Below, one piece after another: positions 16,544 to 25,560 of a stretch of 64,000 nucleotides of DNA (positions are counted from its first letter, which is position 1; every line of letters begins with the position of its first letter). The DNA comes from Chitinophagaceae bacterium. GTDB taxonomy: Bacteria > Bacteroidota > Bacteroidia > Chitinophagales > Chitinophagaceae. The notes beneath the pieces are model-generated. The model was not told the origin of the DNA and did no database searches. It saw only the letters and a program-made list of their open reading frames with translations. A program made the translations under genes and the position numbers. The stretch lies in NCBI GenBank assembly GCA_947476485.1, contig CANJQU010000011.1, positions 1-64,000 on the forward strand. Reading direction: 5' to 3'.

Positions 16544-17713
16544 ATGGCTCAAAACATACTGGTTATAGACGATGAAAAAGCGATCCGCAAAGCGCTGATT
16601 GAGATATTGACCTTTGAGGGGTTTGTGGTGGATGAGGCAACCGACGGGGAAGAAGGCATAAAGAAAATAAAGGAGAACAGCTACGACTGTATCCTTTGCG
16701 ATATAAAAATGCCTAAAAAGGACGGCCTGGAGGTATTGCAACTGGCCCGCGAAGAACGGCCGGATACGCCATTCATTGTGATCTCAGGGCACGGTAATAT
16801 AGAAACAGCCGTAGATGCCGTGAGAAAGGGTGCATATGATTACATCTCTAAACCACCTGATCTGAACCGCTTGCTAATAACAGTGCGCAATGCAATGGAT
16901 AAAAAGAGCCTTGTCTCAGAGACAAGACAACTGCGCAAGCGGATATCGCGCGGTAATGAAATGATCGGTGAGAGTGAGGGGATGATCCGCATACAGGAAA
17001 CCATTAAGAAAGTAGCGCCAACCGATGCCCGCGTGCTGGTAACCGGGGAGAACGGTGTGGGTAAGGAACTGGTAGCCCGTAGAATACATGAACTCAGCAA
17101 CCGTGCAAACGGGCCTCTGATAGAGGTGAACTGTGCTGCGATACCATCTGAACTTATAGAAAGTGAATTGTTTGGCCACGAGAAGGGCTCGTTCACTTCT
17201 GCTATCAAGCAGCGGCTGGGTAAGTTTGAACAGGCTAATGGCGGCACCCTCTTCCTGGATGAGATAGGCGATATGAGCCATGATGCACAGGCAAAGATGC
17301 TGCGTGCGCTACAGGAGGGCAAAATAACCCGCGTAGGTGGTGAGAAAGAGATAAAGGTAGATGTGCGAGTAATAGCCGCTACCAACAAAAACCTGATGGA
17401 AGAAGTAGAGGCCAAAAAATTCAGGATGGATCTCTACCACCGTTTAAGTGTGATACTCATACAGGTGCCCTCGCTGAATGCACGTAGAGATGACATACCT
17501 GCTTTGATCACCCACTTCATGAAGGAGATAAGTGAAGACTACAAGCAACCGTTAAAAGAGTTAGAGCCTGCGGCAATCGCTGCCCTGCAGGCCTTCAACT
17601 GGACAGGTAATATCCGGGAGCTACGCAATGTGGTGGAACGGCTTATTATCCTTTCTGACAAGAAGATAACGAAGAAGGATGTGGAGACGTATATAGTCAC
17701 CCCCGGCCGCTAA
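16544..17713 (+). CDS. Sigma-54-type response regulator (NtrC family) without Fis HTH
   Basis: Receiver domain at 1-120 with phospho-acceptor Asp53 ('CDIKMPKKDG'), then an AAA+ ATPase domain at about 138-370 (Walker A GENGVGKE near 168, Walker B 'LFLDEIGDM'). The loop that touches sigma-54 reads GSFTSA (215-220) instead of GAFTGA, and the protein stops soon after the ATPase lid, without the usual C-terminal DNA-binding helix-turn-helix. It may therefore act without specific enhancer binding, or be regulated differently. No histidine kinase gene is adjacent. The last codons (TPGR and stop) come from a copy of the dispersed hairpin repeat. Confidence 0.9.
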   Translation: MAQNILVIDDEKAIRKALIEILTFEGFVVDEATDGEEGIKKIKENSYDCILCDIKMPKKDGLEVLQLAREERPDTPFIVISGHGNIETAVDAVRKGAYDYISKPPDLNRLLITVRNAMDKKSLVSETRQLRKRISRGNEMIGESEGMIRIQETIKKVAPTDARVLVTGENGVGKELVARRIHELSNRANGPLIEVNCAAIPSELIESELFGHEKGSFTSAIKQRLGKFEQANGGTLFLDEIGDMSHDAQAKMLRALQEGKITRVGGEKEIKVDVRVIAATNKNLMEEVEAKKFRMDLYHRLSVILIQVPSLNARRDDIPALITHFMKEISEDYKQPLKELEPAAIAALQAFNWTGNIRELRNVVERLIILSDKKITKKDVETYIVTPGR

Positions 17714-17721
17714 AGGGGGAG
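17700..17721 (+). repeat. Family A hairpin repeat at the NtrC-type gene stop
   Basis: CCCCCGGCCGCTAAAGGGGGAG. The stop codon TAA is inside the repeat, which therefore supplies the C-terminal residues. The stem is weakened by a change in the inner C-run compared with other copies. Confidence 0.7.
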
Positions 17722-17777
17722 TGCTTTATCCGGATATTTCAGCTACGAATAAATCGCTATGCTCATTTTTATAGAGC

Positions 17778-17819
17778 ATAAGTATAAAGGCCCGCGGTTG
17801 CGCGGGCCTTTATACTTAT
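17778..17819. terminator. Strong bidirectional terminator
   Basis: ATAAGTATAAAGGCCCGCG and its perfect complement form a 19-bp stem around GTTG. It separates the convergent NtrC-type and trans-sulfuration genes and can serve both. Confidence 0.85.
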
Positions 17820-17870
17820 TGAGAACTCTGATCTCTGGATAATGATCGAAGGTTGAAGTTGCATCCCCCA

Positions 17871-17899
17871 GTTAAGCCCCTTTAGGGGTTTGGGGTTTA
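17871..17899 (-). repeat. Family A hairpin repeat at the trans-sulfuration gene stop
   Basis: On the minus strand the gene's TAA is followed by ACCCCAAACCCCTAAAGGGGC. Same orientation relative to the gene as other copies. Confidence 0.7.
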
Positions 17900-19051
17900 C
17901 CCTATCGCATGCTTCAGATCGTCTATAAGATCATCTACATCTTCGATGCCAACGCTCAGGCGAATCAGCGAGTCAACTAAACCATTCTTCAATCTTTCTT
18001 CGCGTGGAATAGAGGCATGTGTCATTGTTGCCGGATGGCCTATGAGTGACTCTACGCCGCCAAGTGATTCTGCAAGTGCAAATAGTTTTGTCGACTTCAG
18101 CACTTTTACGGCTTCTTCAATGCTGTCATTCTTCAGCGTGAAGGAGATCATACCGCCAAAACCGCGCATCTGCTTTTTAGCAATATCGTGGTTGGGATGG
18201 TCTTCAAAACCTACCCAAAGCACTTTGCCAACTTTCTTGTGTGCGCGCAGGTAGCGTGCTATTGCTTCGCCATTCTCGCAGTGACGCTGCATGCGCACAT
18301 GTAGTGTCTTTATGCCACGCAATACGAGCCAGCAATCATGCGGCCCGGGAACTGCGCCGCAACTGTTCTGTATGAAGCGCAAACGCTCTTCCATACCTGC
18401 GTCATTCATTACAAGTGCACCATGCACCACGTCGCTATGGCCGCCCAGGTATTTGGTGGCGGAGTGCAGCACTATTGTTGCACCCAGGTCCATAGGGTTC
18501 TGTAAATAAGGAGAGGCGAACGTATTGTCGCACACCAGTATGAGGTTGTGTTTCTTAGCAATTACAGCACAAGCCTCAATATCTATAACGTTAAGCAGCG
18601 GATTGGTAGGTGTCTCTATCCAAATCATTTTGGTATTGGCATTGAGATACTTGTTTATGTCCTGCGCATTCTGCATGCCAATGAAATGAAACTTGACACC
18701 ATAGGCGGCAAATACTTTGGTCATAATGCGGTAGGTGCCGCCATAGAGGTCGTTAGATACAATGACTTCATCGCCTGGTTTCAGCAACTTTATCACAGCA
18801 TCTGTAGCGGCCATGCCACTGCCAAAGCAAAGGCCATATTTTGCATTCTCAATTGCCGCGAGTGAGGCCTGCAAGGCATCCCGGGTAGGATTTTGTGTGC
18901 GGGCATATTCATATCCCTTATGATCGCCCGGACCAGCCTGCACATACGTTGAGGTCTGGTATATAGGTGTCATGATAGCGCCGGTTGTAGGATCAGGGCT
19001 TACACCCGCATGTATCATTTTTGTATTCAGCTTGTAGTTTTTGTGTGCCAT
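17897..19051 (-). CDS. PLP-dependent trans-sulfuration enzyme (cystathionine gamma-synthase/lyase family)
   Basis: A 384-residue Cys/Met-metabolism PLP enzyme. The PLP lysine lies in 'LHSATKYLGGHSDVVHG', and 'PIYQTSTYVQ' plus 'YEYARTQNPTRDALQ' are family signatures. Cystathionine gamma-synthase (MetB) and gamma-lyase are hard to separate by eye; the 'GGMISFTLK' and 'SLGGVESLIGHPATMTHASIP' segments suit either. The ORF is open to 19171, but the ATG at 19051 gives the family start (MAHKNYKLNTKMIHAG). It begins 10 bp after the stop of a RelE-like toxin gene on the same strand, so its transcript may come partly from the toxin-antitoxin promoter. Confidence 0.9.
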   Translation of the reverse strand: MAHKNYKLNTKMIHAGVSPDPTTGAIMTPIYQTSTYVQAGPGDHKGYEYARTQNPTRDALQASLAAIENAKYGLCFGSGMAATDAVIKLLKPGDEVIVSNDLYGGTYRIMTKVFAAYGVKFHFIGMQNAQDINKYLNANTKMIWIETPTNPLLNVIDIEACAVIAKKHNLILVCDNTFASPYLQNPMDLGATIVLHSATKYLGGHSDVVHGALVMNDAGMEERLRFIQNSCGAVPGPHDCWLVLRGIKTLHVRMQRHCENGEAIARYLRAHKKVGKVLWVGFEDHPNHDIAKKQMRGFGGMISFTLKNDSIEEAVKVLKSTKLFALAESLGGVESLIGHPATMTHASIPREERLKNGLVDSLIRLSVGIEDVDDLIDDLKHAIG

Positions 19052-19061
19052 GAAATTATAT

Positions 19062-19388
19062 TTATGGTAAATGTTTAATAACGTTTTGCAGATCGGTTTC
19101 ATCAATATCTCCCTGTTCGGATTTGTCGTATATCGAGACAAGAAAGACAGTTTCGGCATCAATAACAACATATGTAATTATCCGTGCTCCCCCCGATTTA
19201 CCCCTTCCCTTTGAGGCAATTCCAATTCTTATTTTATAACAGTTCTTTCCTAATGGAATACCTGATGTCGGATCCAGCTGAAGCCGTTTTTCAAGTTCGC
19301 CGACCTCCTTTTTTAAAGAAGGGTATTTTTTGACGAGTGGCTTTAATTCCCTGGCAAAGTTTGGTGTGGCTTCTACATTAAAGTTCAT
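19062..19388 (-). CDS. RelE/ParE-superfamily toxin
   Basis: A 108-residue protein with the RelE-like pattern: N-terminal 'TPNFARELKPLVKKYPSL' helices, then 'IRIGIASKGRGKSGGARIITYVV' strands and a C-terminal 'FLVSIYDKSEQ'. Members cut mRNA on the ribosome or poison gyrase; which applies here cannot be told. The start overlaps the end of the upstream 74-residue gene by 11 bp, the usual toxin-after-antitoxin layout. It lies immediately upstream of the trans-sulfuration gene. Confidence 0.85.
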   Translation of the reverse strand: MNFNVEATPNFARELKPLVKKYPSLKKEVGELEKRLQLDPTSGIPLGKNCYKIRIGIASKGRGKSGGARIITYVVIDAETVFLVSIYDKSEQGDIDETDLQNVIKHLP

Positions 19389-19602
19389 TAAGAAGGTCTT
19401 TTAAGGGAACGGACTTTAATTTACCCTTCTTAATTTGTTCTACTTCGTCAAGGCCTGTTTTGATACTTTTTATTAATGCATCTTTCTTCTTTTTGTTTTT
19501 TTCTTCTTTCTCGCTGATGATCTTGACAAAATCCATACTGTCTACAAGCTCTTTAAAAAACTTGTACTTATTATCTTTAATATTGATCGTTAGCTGTTTC
19601 AT
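19378..19602 (-). CDS. Antitoxin partner of the RelE-like toxin
   Basis: A 74-residue, highly charged helical protein ('EEKNKKKKDALIKSIKTGLDEVEQ') whose end 'GKLKSVPLKDLLNEL' is typical of short Bacteroidota antitoxins paired with RelE-like toxins. It is expected to wrap the toxin and, with it, repress their own promoter. It overlaps the toxin gene by 11 bp. Confidence 0.8.
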   Translation of the reverse strand: MKQLTINIKDNKYKFFKELVDSMDFVKIISEKEEKNKKKKDALIKSIKTGLDEVEQIKKGKLKSVPLKDLLNEL

Positions 19603-19649
19603 AGAAAAGCTCTAAATGTCAATCGCAAAATTAAGAAATTTGGACAAGC

Positions 19650-20150
19650 CTACCACACATACTCTTTCTCTACTACCTTCTTCAGCCGGTCTACCAATGT
19701 GAGTGTGGCCGGGCAATGGATCAGGTTGTTGGTAAAAGTATCGTTGTAAAGATCGAATGGTTTTTTGTTGTGGTGCGGGAACTCAGCGCAGTCTGCCGGA
19801 CGTACCTCGTAAATAGAGCAGATATTGCCATTGAGGAACTGGCATGGCTGCGTAGTGTTGATCCAGTCGCCTGAGCCATCCTCTTTTACCAGCCATTTAT
19901 CCATGAACTCTTTAGGCTTCATCTCCAGGTGGGCGGAGATTCGCTTCACATCGGCCTTGGTAAAAGTAGGCGTCATGGTCTTGCAGCAGTTGGCGCATTC
20001 CATGCAGTTTACATCTTTCCATACCGTAGCGTCTACCTTTGCTACCAGCGCAGGCATATCATCCGGTACTATATCATCAAGTTTAGCGAGAAAGGCAGTA
20101 AGAGACTTTTTCTTACGTACGGCAGTAATTCTGAATTTTTTCAAGTCCAT
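19650..20150 (-). CDS. YkgJ family cysteine-cluster protein
   Basis: A 166-residue protein with two cysteine clusters: 'CMECANCCKTM' and the later 'CQFLNGNICSIYEVRPADC', the CxxCxxCC plus C-x(n)-C-x(n)-C pattern of the YkgJ/UPF0153 family, likely binding zinc or an iron-sulfur cluster. No catalytic role is established for the family. It lies as a single gene between the toxin-antitoxin pair and a short orphan antitoxin-like gene, all on the minus strand. Confidence 0.85.
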   Translation of the reverse strand: MDLKKFRITAVRKKKSLTAFLAKLDDIVPDDMPALVAKVDATVWKDVNCMECANCCKTMTPTFTKADVKRISAHLEMKPKEFMDKWLVKEDGSGDWINTTQPCQFLNGNICSIYEVRPADCAEFPHHNKKPFDLYNDTFTNNLIHCPATLTLVDRLKKVVEKEYVW

Positions 20151-20245
20151 GGATTGTAAATATAAATGATTTTAGCGGACCGTATTAATCGGTATTTATC
20201 ATTTTTTGAGCTTGGTCCCAGATAATCAGCTATTCAGGATGCTGC

Positions 20246-20431
20246 TTACAATATTCCTTTGTTTCCCTTGATCTCGTCAATTTGCGATTCGGGAAATGAA
20301 CTGTTTTTCTCGTCAAATAACTCATCCAGTTCTTTCATGAAATCCTCATGAGTAGTAAACTCGCCATTGTCTATCCTCGCCATGGCCGCGTCAATTTCTT
20401 TATTATATAGCTCCATTTCCGATGAAGTCAT
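20246..20431 (-). CDS. Small orphan antitoxin-like protein
   Basis: A 61-residue acidic helical protein whose 'IDAAMARIDNGEFTTHEDFM' stretch resembles short addiction-module antitoxins. The ORF in the track starts at TTG 20440; ATG 20431 is preferred. No toxin gene follows, so it is either an orphan or a relic. Assignment rests on pattern alone. Confidence 0.5.
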   Translation of the reverse strand: MTSSEMELYNKEIDAAMARIDNGEFTTHEDFMKELDELFDEKNSSFPESQIDEIKGNKGIL

Positions 20432-20509
20432 GGTTTTCAATTTTGGTCAAAATTCGTCCAAAAAAAGTTAATCGGAAACCCGCAGCCCGAAAATATATTC
20501 TCAGTCAAA

Positions 20510-20536
20510 GCCCCCTTCAGGGGGTTGGGGGTTTTA
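20510..20536 (-). repeat. Family A hairpin repeat at the cdsA stop
   Basis: Minus strand: the cdsA TAA followed by AACCCCCAACCCCCTGAAGGGGGC. A standard copy in the standard orientation. Confidence 0.75.
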
Positions 20537-21367
20537 CCTCATAAAATAGACGCTATACAAAAACGCAAATGGCGCAGCGAGCAGCAGCGAATCAAAGCGG
20601 TCCAGTGCGCCGCCGTGGCCAGGCATCAAGGTGCCGGAGTCCTTTATATCAGCCATACGTTTCAGCTTCGACTCCATAAGGTCTCCTAATGTGCCGGCAA
20701 TGGTAACGCAAAATGCGAGCGCCATCCAGTCGACGAAGCGATATGTTTCTGAGTAATAACCATAAATCCCTGCAGCCGCCATAGTGAGCACCGCACCGCC
20801 TATTACCCCTTCCCAGGTTTTCTTTGGAGATATGGGAGAGAACTGGTGCTTGCCCATGAACGAGCCAACCAGGTAGGCCATCGTATCGTTGCTCCAGATC
20901 ATACAGATAATGGCTGTCGGTAAATAAAAATCGTAGGTGCGGATGTTGAGGAGCAGCACCATCGGCAAGGTGATGTACATCAATCCTCCGGCAGACTGCA
21001 GCAATGGAAAAAAGGAATTCTTTTTAAACAACACACTTCCTAACAGTAGTATCGCAGGCAGGACAGGCAGCAGCATCAGAATGACCTTTGGGGCAGCGGG
21101 AGCCAGCTCGCTGACTACATTAGCGTATAGCGATAAGACAAGCAGGGCGACCAATTGCACGGCTACAGGCAACCACTTTGACCAATGGGATTCCTTGTCG
21201 ATCTTCTGCACCAGCCTGAAATAATCCCTCAGGCAAAATATGTTTATTAATACGACAAGCCCAAAGAACGGCCACTCGTTGGGGTACAGCAAGCCCGTAA
21301 GCATAATTGCTACAAACACTACGGAACTGCCTAGACGGGTGAAAAATGTGGGCCAGTTGAGCGCCAT
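20534..21367 (-). CDS. cdsA: Phosphatidate cytidylyltransferase
   Basis: Makes CDP-diacylglycerol from phosphatidate and CTP, the branch point of membrane phospholipid synthesis. 277 residues with about seven to eight membrane helices. The CdsA signature is clear near the C-terminus: 'GDLMESKLKRMADIKDSG' followed by 'PGHGGALDRFDSLL'. 'SPKKTWEGVIGG' is the second conserved block. It is preceded by a CPBP protease gene 37 bp upstream on the same strand, so both may be co-transcribed. Confidence 0.95.
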   Translation of the reverse strand: MALNWPTFFTRLGSSVVFVAIMLTGLLYPNEWPFFGLVVLINIFCLRDYFRLVQKIDKESHWSKWLPVAVQLVALLVLSLYANVVSELAPAAPKVILMLLPVLPAILLLGSVLFKKNSFFPLLQSAGGLMYITLPMVLLLNIRTYDFYLPTAIICMIWSNDTMAYLVGSFMGKHQFSPISPKKTWEGVIGGAVLTMAAAGIYGYYSETYRFVDWMALAFCVTIAGTLGDLMESKLKRMADIKDSGTLMPGHGGALDRFDSLLLAAPFAFLYSVYFMR

Positions 21368-21404
21368 GAGAAAGATTTGCTACTTAAGTTAAAGATAAAA
21401 ATAT

Positions 21405-22355
21405 TTAGTTTTCATTTCTTTGTTGTTCGATCAGCGCTAACTCCTCGGGTGTAAAATTATCCGACCAGTTAGCTAGCAATGGAGTTTTGTTTTTCAATAG
21501 CAGGTAGAATGATATACCAAATACGATCGCTCCGGCAATGACATAGTATGGTGAAATGAAAGACTGACTTAGATATGACTTCACGGGGCTGTTGAAATTG
21601 CTCATATAGACCAGTATCACCTGCAGGCCATTAAAAGACAGGTGCGCAACTATACTACACCAAAGCGACCCGGTGATATTGTAAATAACTGCCAGCAATA
21701 CCCCGGCCAGGAAAATGGAAACGAAGCCATATATATTGGTATGCGACAATGAAAACAAAGTTGCAGTGAATAGCACAGGGAGCACCATATTACGGCTGCG
21801 CTGTTTCACAAACCGAAGGAGAACGCCACGGAACAACATTTCTTCCCCGAACGCCGGTATAATGGCCATAATCAGGAAGACTTTAACAAAAGTGGCAAAG
21901 GAGGTTATATTCAGAAAAGCATTCATGGTATTATCGTTGGCTTCCTGCTCTGCTTTTATAGCAGCCCCGAAGTTAATTTTGCTGATGAGCCCCTCGATTA
22001 CCTGGAAAACCGGTGTAGCGCCGATCATGATAAGGACAACCAACAGCAACTGAATGCTTTTGCCAGGTGCGCGGAAACCCAGGTATTCCGCCGGTCTGGG
22101 TGTACTCAGGTATGCAAAAAGGAATGCAGGGAGCAAAAACATGGAAAAATTCAATATGCCCTGCATGATAACAGCAACGTGTATCATAGCAGGCGGGCTG
22201 GCAGGGCTTATATGGGCCAGTTGTTCCAGAGCAAAACCGGTGGATTTGGTCAATATTACCGGCACAATGCCCCCGACACCTGAAAGCAGGGTAAAGAACA
22301 TGAGTCCAAACAATAATACCTGCAAGCCCCACGGATAGTCCCGGAAATATCTCAT
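21405..22355 (-). CDS. CPBP family intramembrane metalloprotease
   Basis: An integral membrane protein of 316 residues with about eight helices and the CPBP (CAAX protease and bacteriocin-processing, 'Abi') motifs: 'FGEEMLFRGVLLRF' (EExxxR), a conserved His in 'FSLSHTNIYGF', and 'IVAHLSFNGLQV'. Relatives process prenylated proteins, cleave membrane substrates or give self-immunity to bacteriocins; the substrate here is unknown. It begins 37 bp before cdsA and is divergent from dxs. Confidence 0.9.
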   Translation of the reverse strand: MRYFRDYPWGLQVLLFGLMFFTLLSGVGGIVPVILTKSTGFALEQLAHISPASPPAMIHVAVIMQGILNFSMFLLPAFLFAYLSTPRPAEYLGFRAPGKSIQLLLVVLIMIGATPVFQVIEGLISKINFGAAIKAEQEANDNTMNAFLNITSFATFVKVFLIMAIIPAFGEEMLFRGVLLRFVKQRSRNMVLPVLFTATLFSLSHTNIYGFVSIFLAGVLLAVIYNITGSLWCSIVAHLSFNGLQVILVYMSNFNSPVKSYLSQSFISPYYVIAGAIVFGISFYLLLKNKTPLLANWSDNFTPEELALIEQQRNEN

Positions 22356-22489
22356 TTTAACACTAATTAACTGCCGCTATAGCGCGTAGTGGCTGCAAAG
22401 GTAACTATTGGCTTAATTATTGCTCAGAATAAATATGCCTCTTAACAATACGCCGTCTCCAGTTTTCTGCGTATATAAAGGGAATTTTA

Positions 22490-22499
22490 ATTATTTTTG
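22490..22499 (+). promoter_or_regulatory. -7 box region of dxs
   Basis: TATTTTTG (a TAnnTTTG match) lies about 20 bp before the dxs ATG at 22521. Confidence 0.5.
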
Positions 22500-22520
22500 C
22501 AGGTTATTACCACACAGTGA

Positions 22521-24449
22521 ATGGAAGAAATAGCAGCAGGGCCACTACTTAGCGAGATCAACACTCCCGATGACCTTAAGAAGCTGAATAAGAACCAGCT
22601 AAAACAGGTTTGCGACGAATTACGGCAGTTTATTGTAGACTGTGTAAGCGTACATGGCGGGCATTTTGGGGCCAGCCTAGGCGTGGTGGAGCTTACTGTA
22701 GCCCTTCATTATGTATTTAATACACCGGATGACCAACTGGTATGGGACGTAGGCCACCAGGCTTATGGCCATAAGATACTTACCGGCAGGCGGCAGGTGT
22801 TTCACACCAACCGTAAGTATGGCGGCATCAGCGGATTCCCTAAGCGCAGTGAGAGTGAGTATGATACATTTGGAGTAGGGCACTCATCGACTTCTATCTC
22901 GGCGGCACTGGGTATGGCCATCGCATCTAAATATAAGGGTGAAGAACACCGCAGGCACATAGCCGTTATAGGCGATGGCGCCATGACAGCCGGCCTGCCT
23001 TTTGAGGCGCTGAACCATGCAGGTGTGAGCAATGCGAATGTGCTCATTATCCTGAACGATAATAATATGTCTATAGACCCTAACGTAGGGGGCCTAAAAG
23101 AGTACTTAACCGATATTACCACATCGCATTCCTATAACAGGTTCCGTGATGATGTGTGGAAAGTGCTGGGTAAATTACCTACCAAGGATTTCCAAAGGCT
23201 GGCGTCTAAAATAGAAGCCGGGATAAAGGGCGTGGTATCCAAGAGCAGTAATTTATTTGAGGCGCTGGGTTTACGTTACTTTGGCCCAATAGACGGACAT
23301 AATGTGCTGAAGCTTGCCGAAACACTGAAGGGCCTGAATGATATACCCGGCCCAAAGCTGCTGCATATTAAAACTGTGAAAGGCAAAGGATATGGACTTG
23401 CCGAAAAGGACCAGACCCTGTGGCATGCACCCGGCACATTTGATAAGATAACAGGGAAGATCAATAAAAAAATAATCACGGTACCTGAGCCTCCTAAGTA
23501 CCAGGATGTGTTCGGACATACATTAGTGGAACTGGCGGAAAAGAACAAACTCATCATGGGCATCACACCGGCTATGCCATCGGGCTGCTCGCTGAAATTC
23601 ATGATGGATGCCATGCCCGACCGCGCTATAGACGTAGGTATTGCCGAGCAGCATGCCGTGACGCTGAGCGCCGGTATGGCTACACAGGGGCTTAAAGTAT
23701 TCTGTAACATATACAGCAGCTTTATGCAGCGAGCCTATGACATGGTGATACATGATGTGGCTATTCAAAAGCTGCCGGTGGTCTTCTGTCTCGACAGAGC
23801 CGGACTGGTGGGCGATGACGGGCCAACGCACCATGGCGCATACGATCTTGCGTTTATGCGTTGCATACCAAACATAATCGTTGCCGCACCAATGAACGAG
23901 GCAGAACTGCGCAACATGATGTACACCGCCCAGCTACCGGAAATTGATGCGCCATATACCATCCGCTACCCACGTGGGCAGGGTGTGATGCCGCAGTGGC
24001 GCACACCGTTTGAAAAAATAGAAACAGGTACCGGCCGCAAAATATGCGATGGACAGGAAGTGGCAATATTGACGATCGGTCACCCCGGTAACTTTGCGGT
24101 AGCTGCATGTAAAATGCTGGCTGAAGAAGAACTTTTCCCGGCACACTACGATATGCGCTTTGTGAAGCCGCTTGATGAATTGATGCTGCACGAAATTGCG
24201 CATAAATTCAATAAGATAGTGACCGTGGAAGACGGTACTGTAGTGGGTGGTTTTGGTAGTGCAATACTGGAGTTCATGGCAGCAAACAATTACACACCCG
24301 AAGTGACCATACTGGGCATACCGGACAGGATAGTGGAGCATGGCAAACCAGAGGAACTGCACCGCGAGTGCGGCTATGATGCCAAGGCCATTGCCGATGC
24401 AGTGCGCGAAATAGCGGGTGTAAAGGTGTTTGCAGGATCATTGGTTTAA
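22521..24449 (+). CDS. dxs: 1-deoxy-D-xylulose-5-phosphate synthase
   Basis: First enzyme of the MEP route to isoprenoids: joins pyruvate and glyceraldehyde 3-phosphate using thiamine diphosphate. 642 residues, full length. Seen: 'HGGHFGASLGVVEL' at the N-terminus, the thiamine-binding 'GDGAMTAGLPFEALNHAG', the pyrimidine-domain 'DVGIAEQHAVT' with catalytic Glu, and 'DRAGLVGDDGPTHHGAYD'. Products feed the menaquinone side chain (compare mqnC in this window) and undecaprenyl phosphate. A single gene with its own promoter. Confidence 0.97.
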   Translation: MEEIAAGPLLSEINTPDDLKKLNKNQLKQVCDELRQFIVDCVSVHGGHFGASLGVVELTVALHYVFNTPDDQLVWDVGHQAYGHKILTGRRQVFHTNRKYGGISGFPKRSESEYDTFGVGHSSTSISAALGMAIASKYKGEEHRRHIAVIGDGAMTAGLPFEALNHAGVSNANVLIILNDNNMSIDPNVGGLKEYLTDITTSHSYNRFRDDVWKVLGKLPTKDFQRLASKIEAGIKGVVSKSSNLFEALGLRYFGPIDGHNVLKLAETLKGLNDIPGPKLLHIKTVKGKGYGLAEKDQTLWHAPGTFDKITGKINKKIITVPEPPKYQDVFGHTLVELAEKNKLIMGITPAMPSGCSLKFMMDAMPDRAIDVGIAEQHAVTLSAGMATQGLKVFCNIYSSFMQRAYDMVIHDVAIQKLPVVFCLDRAGLVGDDGPTHHGAYDLAFMRCIPNIIVAAPMNEAELRNMMYTAQLPEIDAPYTIRYPRGQGVMPQWRTPFEKIETGTGRKICDGQEVAILTIGHPGNFAVAACKMLAEEELFPAHYDMRFVKPLDELMLHEIAHKFNKIVTVEDGTVVGGFGSAILEFMAANNYTPEVTILGIPDRIVEHGKPEELHRECGYDAKAIADAVREIAGVKVFAGSLV

Positions 24450-24497
24450 TTGATCGTGGCATTTTGCTTTAATTTTTCAACATTTCAACCTATAACT

Positions 24498-24505
24498 TAC
24501 CTTTG
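24498..24505 (+). promoter_or_regulatory. -7 box TACCTTTG of the MetH module gene
   Basis: A perfect TAnnTTTG box 5 bp before ATG 24510. It lies inside the longer ORF (24450), so the true start is 24510 and the transcript has a very short leader. Confidence 0.65.
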
Positions 24506-24509
24506 CCAT

Positions 24510-25535
24510 ATGAACACAGAAACCAGACTCCGGAAACTACTGGAAGACCAGATACTGATAATAGATGGTGCGATGGGCACCATGGTGCAGCGCTATAAAC
24601 TACAGGAGGCAGATTATCGCGGGGACAGGTTCAGGAACTGGCATACCGATGTAAAGGGAAACAACGACCTGCTGTGCATTACACAGCCGCACATCATAAG
24701 GGAGATACATAAAAAATACCTGCAGGCAGGCGCAAATATTATTGAAACCAACACCTTTAATGCTCAGGTGATCTCGCTGGCTGACTACGATATGCAACCG
24801 CTGGCTTATGAGCTGAATGTGGCCGCTGCCAGGGTGGCGCGTGAAGCGATCACTGAATACATGGCCGAAAACAGCCTGCAGTCTGCTGATGTTTTTGTTG
24901 CCGGCGCCATAGGGCCGATGAACAAAACGCTGTCGCTATCGCCGGATGTAAATAACCCTGGCTACCGGGCGGTAACATTTGATGAGGTGGCCGATGCATA
25001 TTATGAGCAGATAAAAGGACTGGTAGACGGCGGAGTGGATATACTGGTTGTTGAAACTATTTTCGACACGCTGAATGCCAAGGCCGCTATTTACGCTATC
25101 AACAAATACTTCAGGGATACAAAGAAGGAGAAACTACCGGTGATGATTTCCGGTACGATCACAGATGCATCTGGCCGCACACTGAGTGGGCAGACACTGG
25201 AGGCTTTCTATATATCGGTAATGCATGCCAACCCTATCAGTATAGGGCTCAACTGCGCACTGGGTGCAGAGCAGATGCGCCCGCACGTGGAAGAGCTGGC
25301 ACAAATAGCTGCATGCTATGTAAGTGCATACCCTAATGCCGGCCTGCCAAATGCTATGGGCGAGTATGACGAAAGCCCCGAGCATACTGCATGGGTCATT
25401 TCGGAATGGGCTAAGGAAGGATGGGTGAACCTGGTTGGCGGCTGCTGCGGCACAACCCCTGACCATATTGCCGCTATTGCCAAAAGCATGAAAAAATATA
25501 GTCCCCGCCCGTTGCCGGAAATGGAGGTTGCGTAA
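24510..25535 (+). CDS. Methionine synthase homocysteine-binding module (split MetH)
   Basis: A TIM barrel that binds homocysteine through zinc for methyl transfer from methylcobalamin. '[15 protein letters not shown]' opens the barrel and the zinc ligands are in 'IGLNCALG' and '[11 protein letters not shown]'. At 341 residues it equals only the first of MetH's four modules; the folate-, B12- and reactivation domains are not adjacent and must lie elsewhere. Similar splitting into 'homocysteine S-methyltransferase family' plus remainder is known in Bacteroidota. An intrinsic terminator follows at 25561, so it is a single transcription unit. Confidence 0.9.
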   Translation: MNTETRLRKLLEDQILIIDGAMGTMVQRYKLQEADYRGDRFRNWHTDVKGNNDLLCITQPHIIREIHKKYLQAGANIIETNTFNAQVISLADYDMQPLAYELNVAAARVAREAITEYMAENSLQSADVFVAGAIGPMNKTLSLSPDVNNPGYRAVTFDEVADAYYEQIKGLVDGGVDILVVETIFDTLNAKAAIYAINKYFRDTKKEKLPVMISGTITDASGRTLSGQTLEAFYISVMHANPISIGLNCALGAEQMRPHVEELAQIAACYVSAYPNAGLPNAMGEYDESPEHTAWVISEWAKEGWVNLVGGCCGTTPDHIAAIAKSMKKYSPRPLPEMEVA

Positions 25536-25560
25536 TTAGTTCCCGATAGTTTTTATATTT

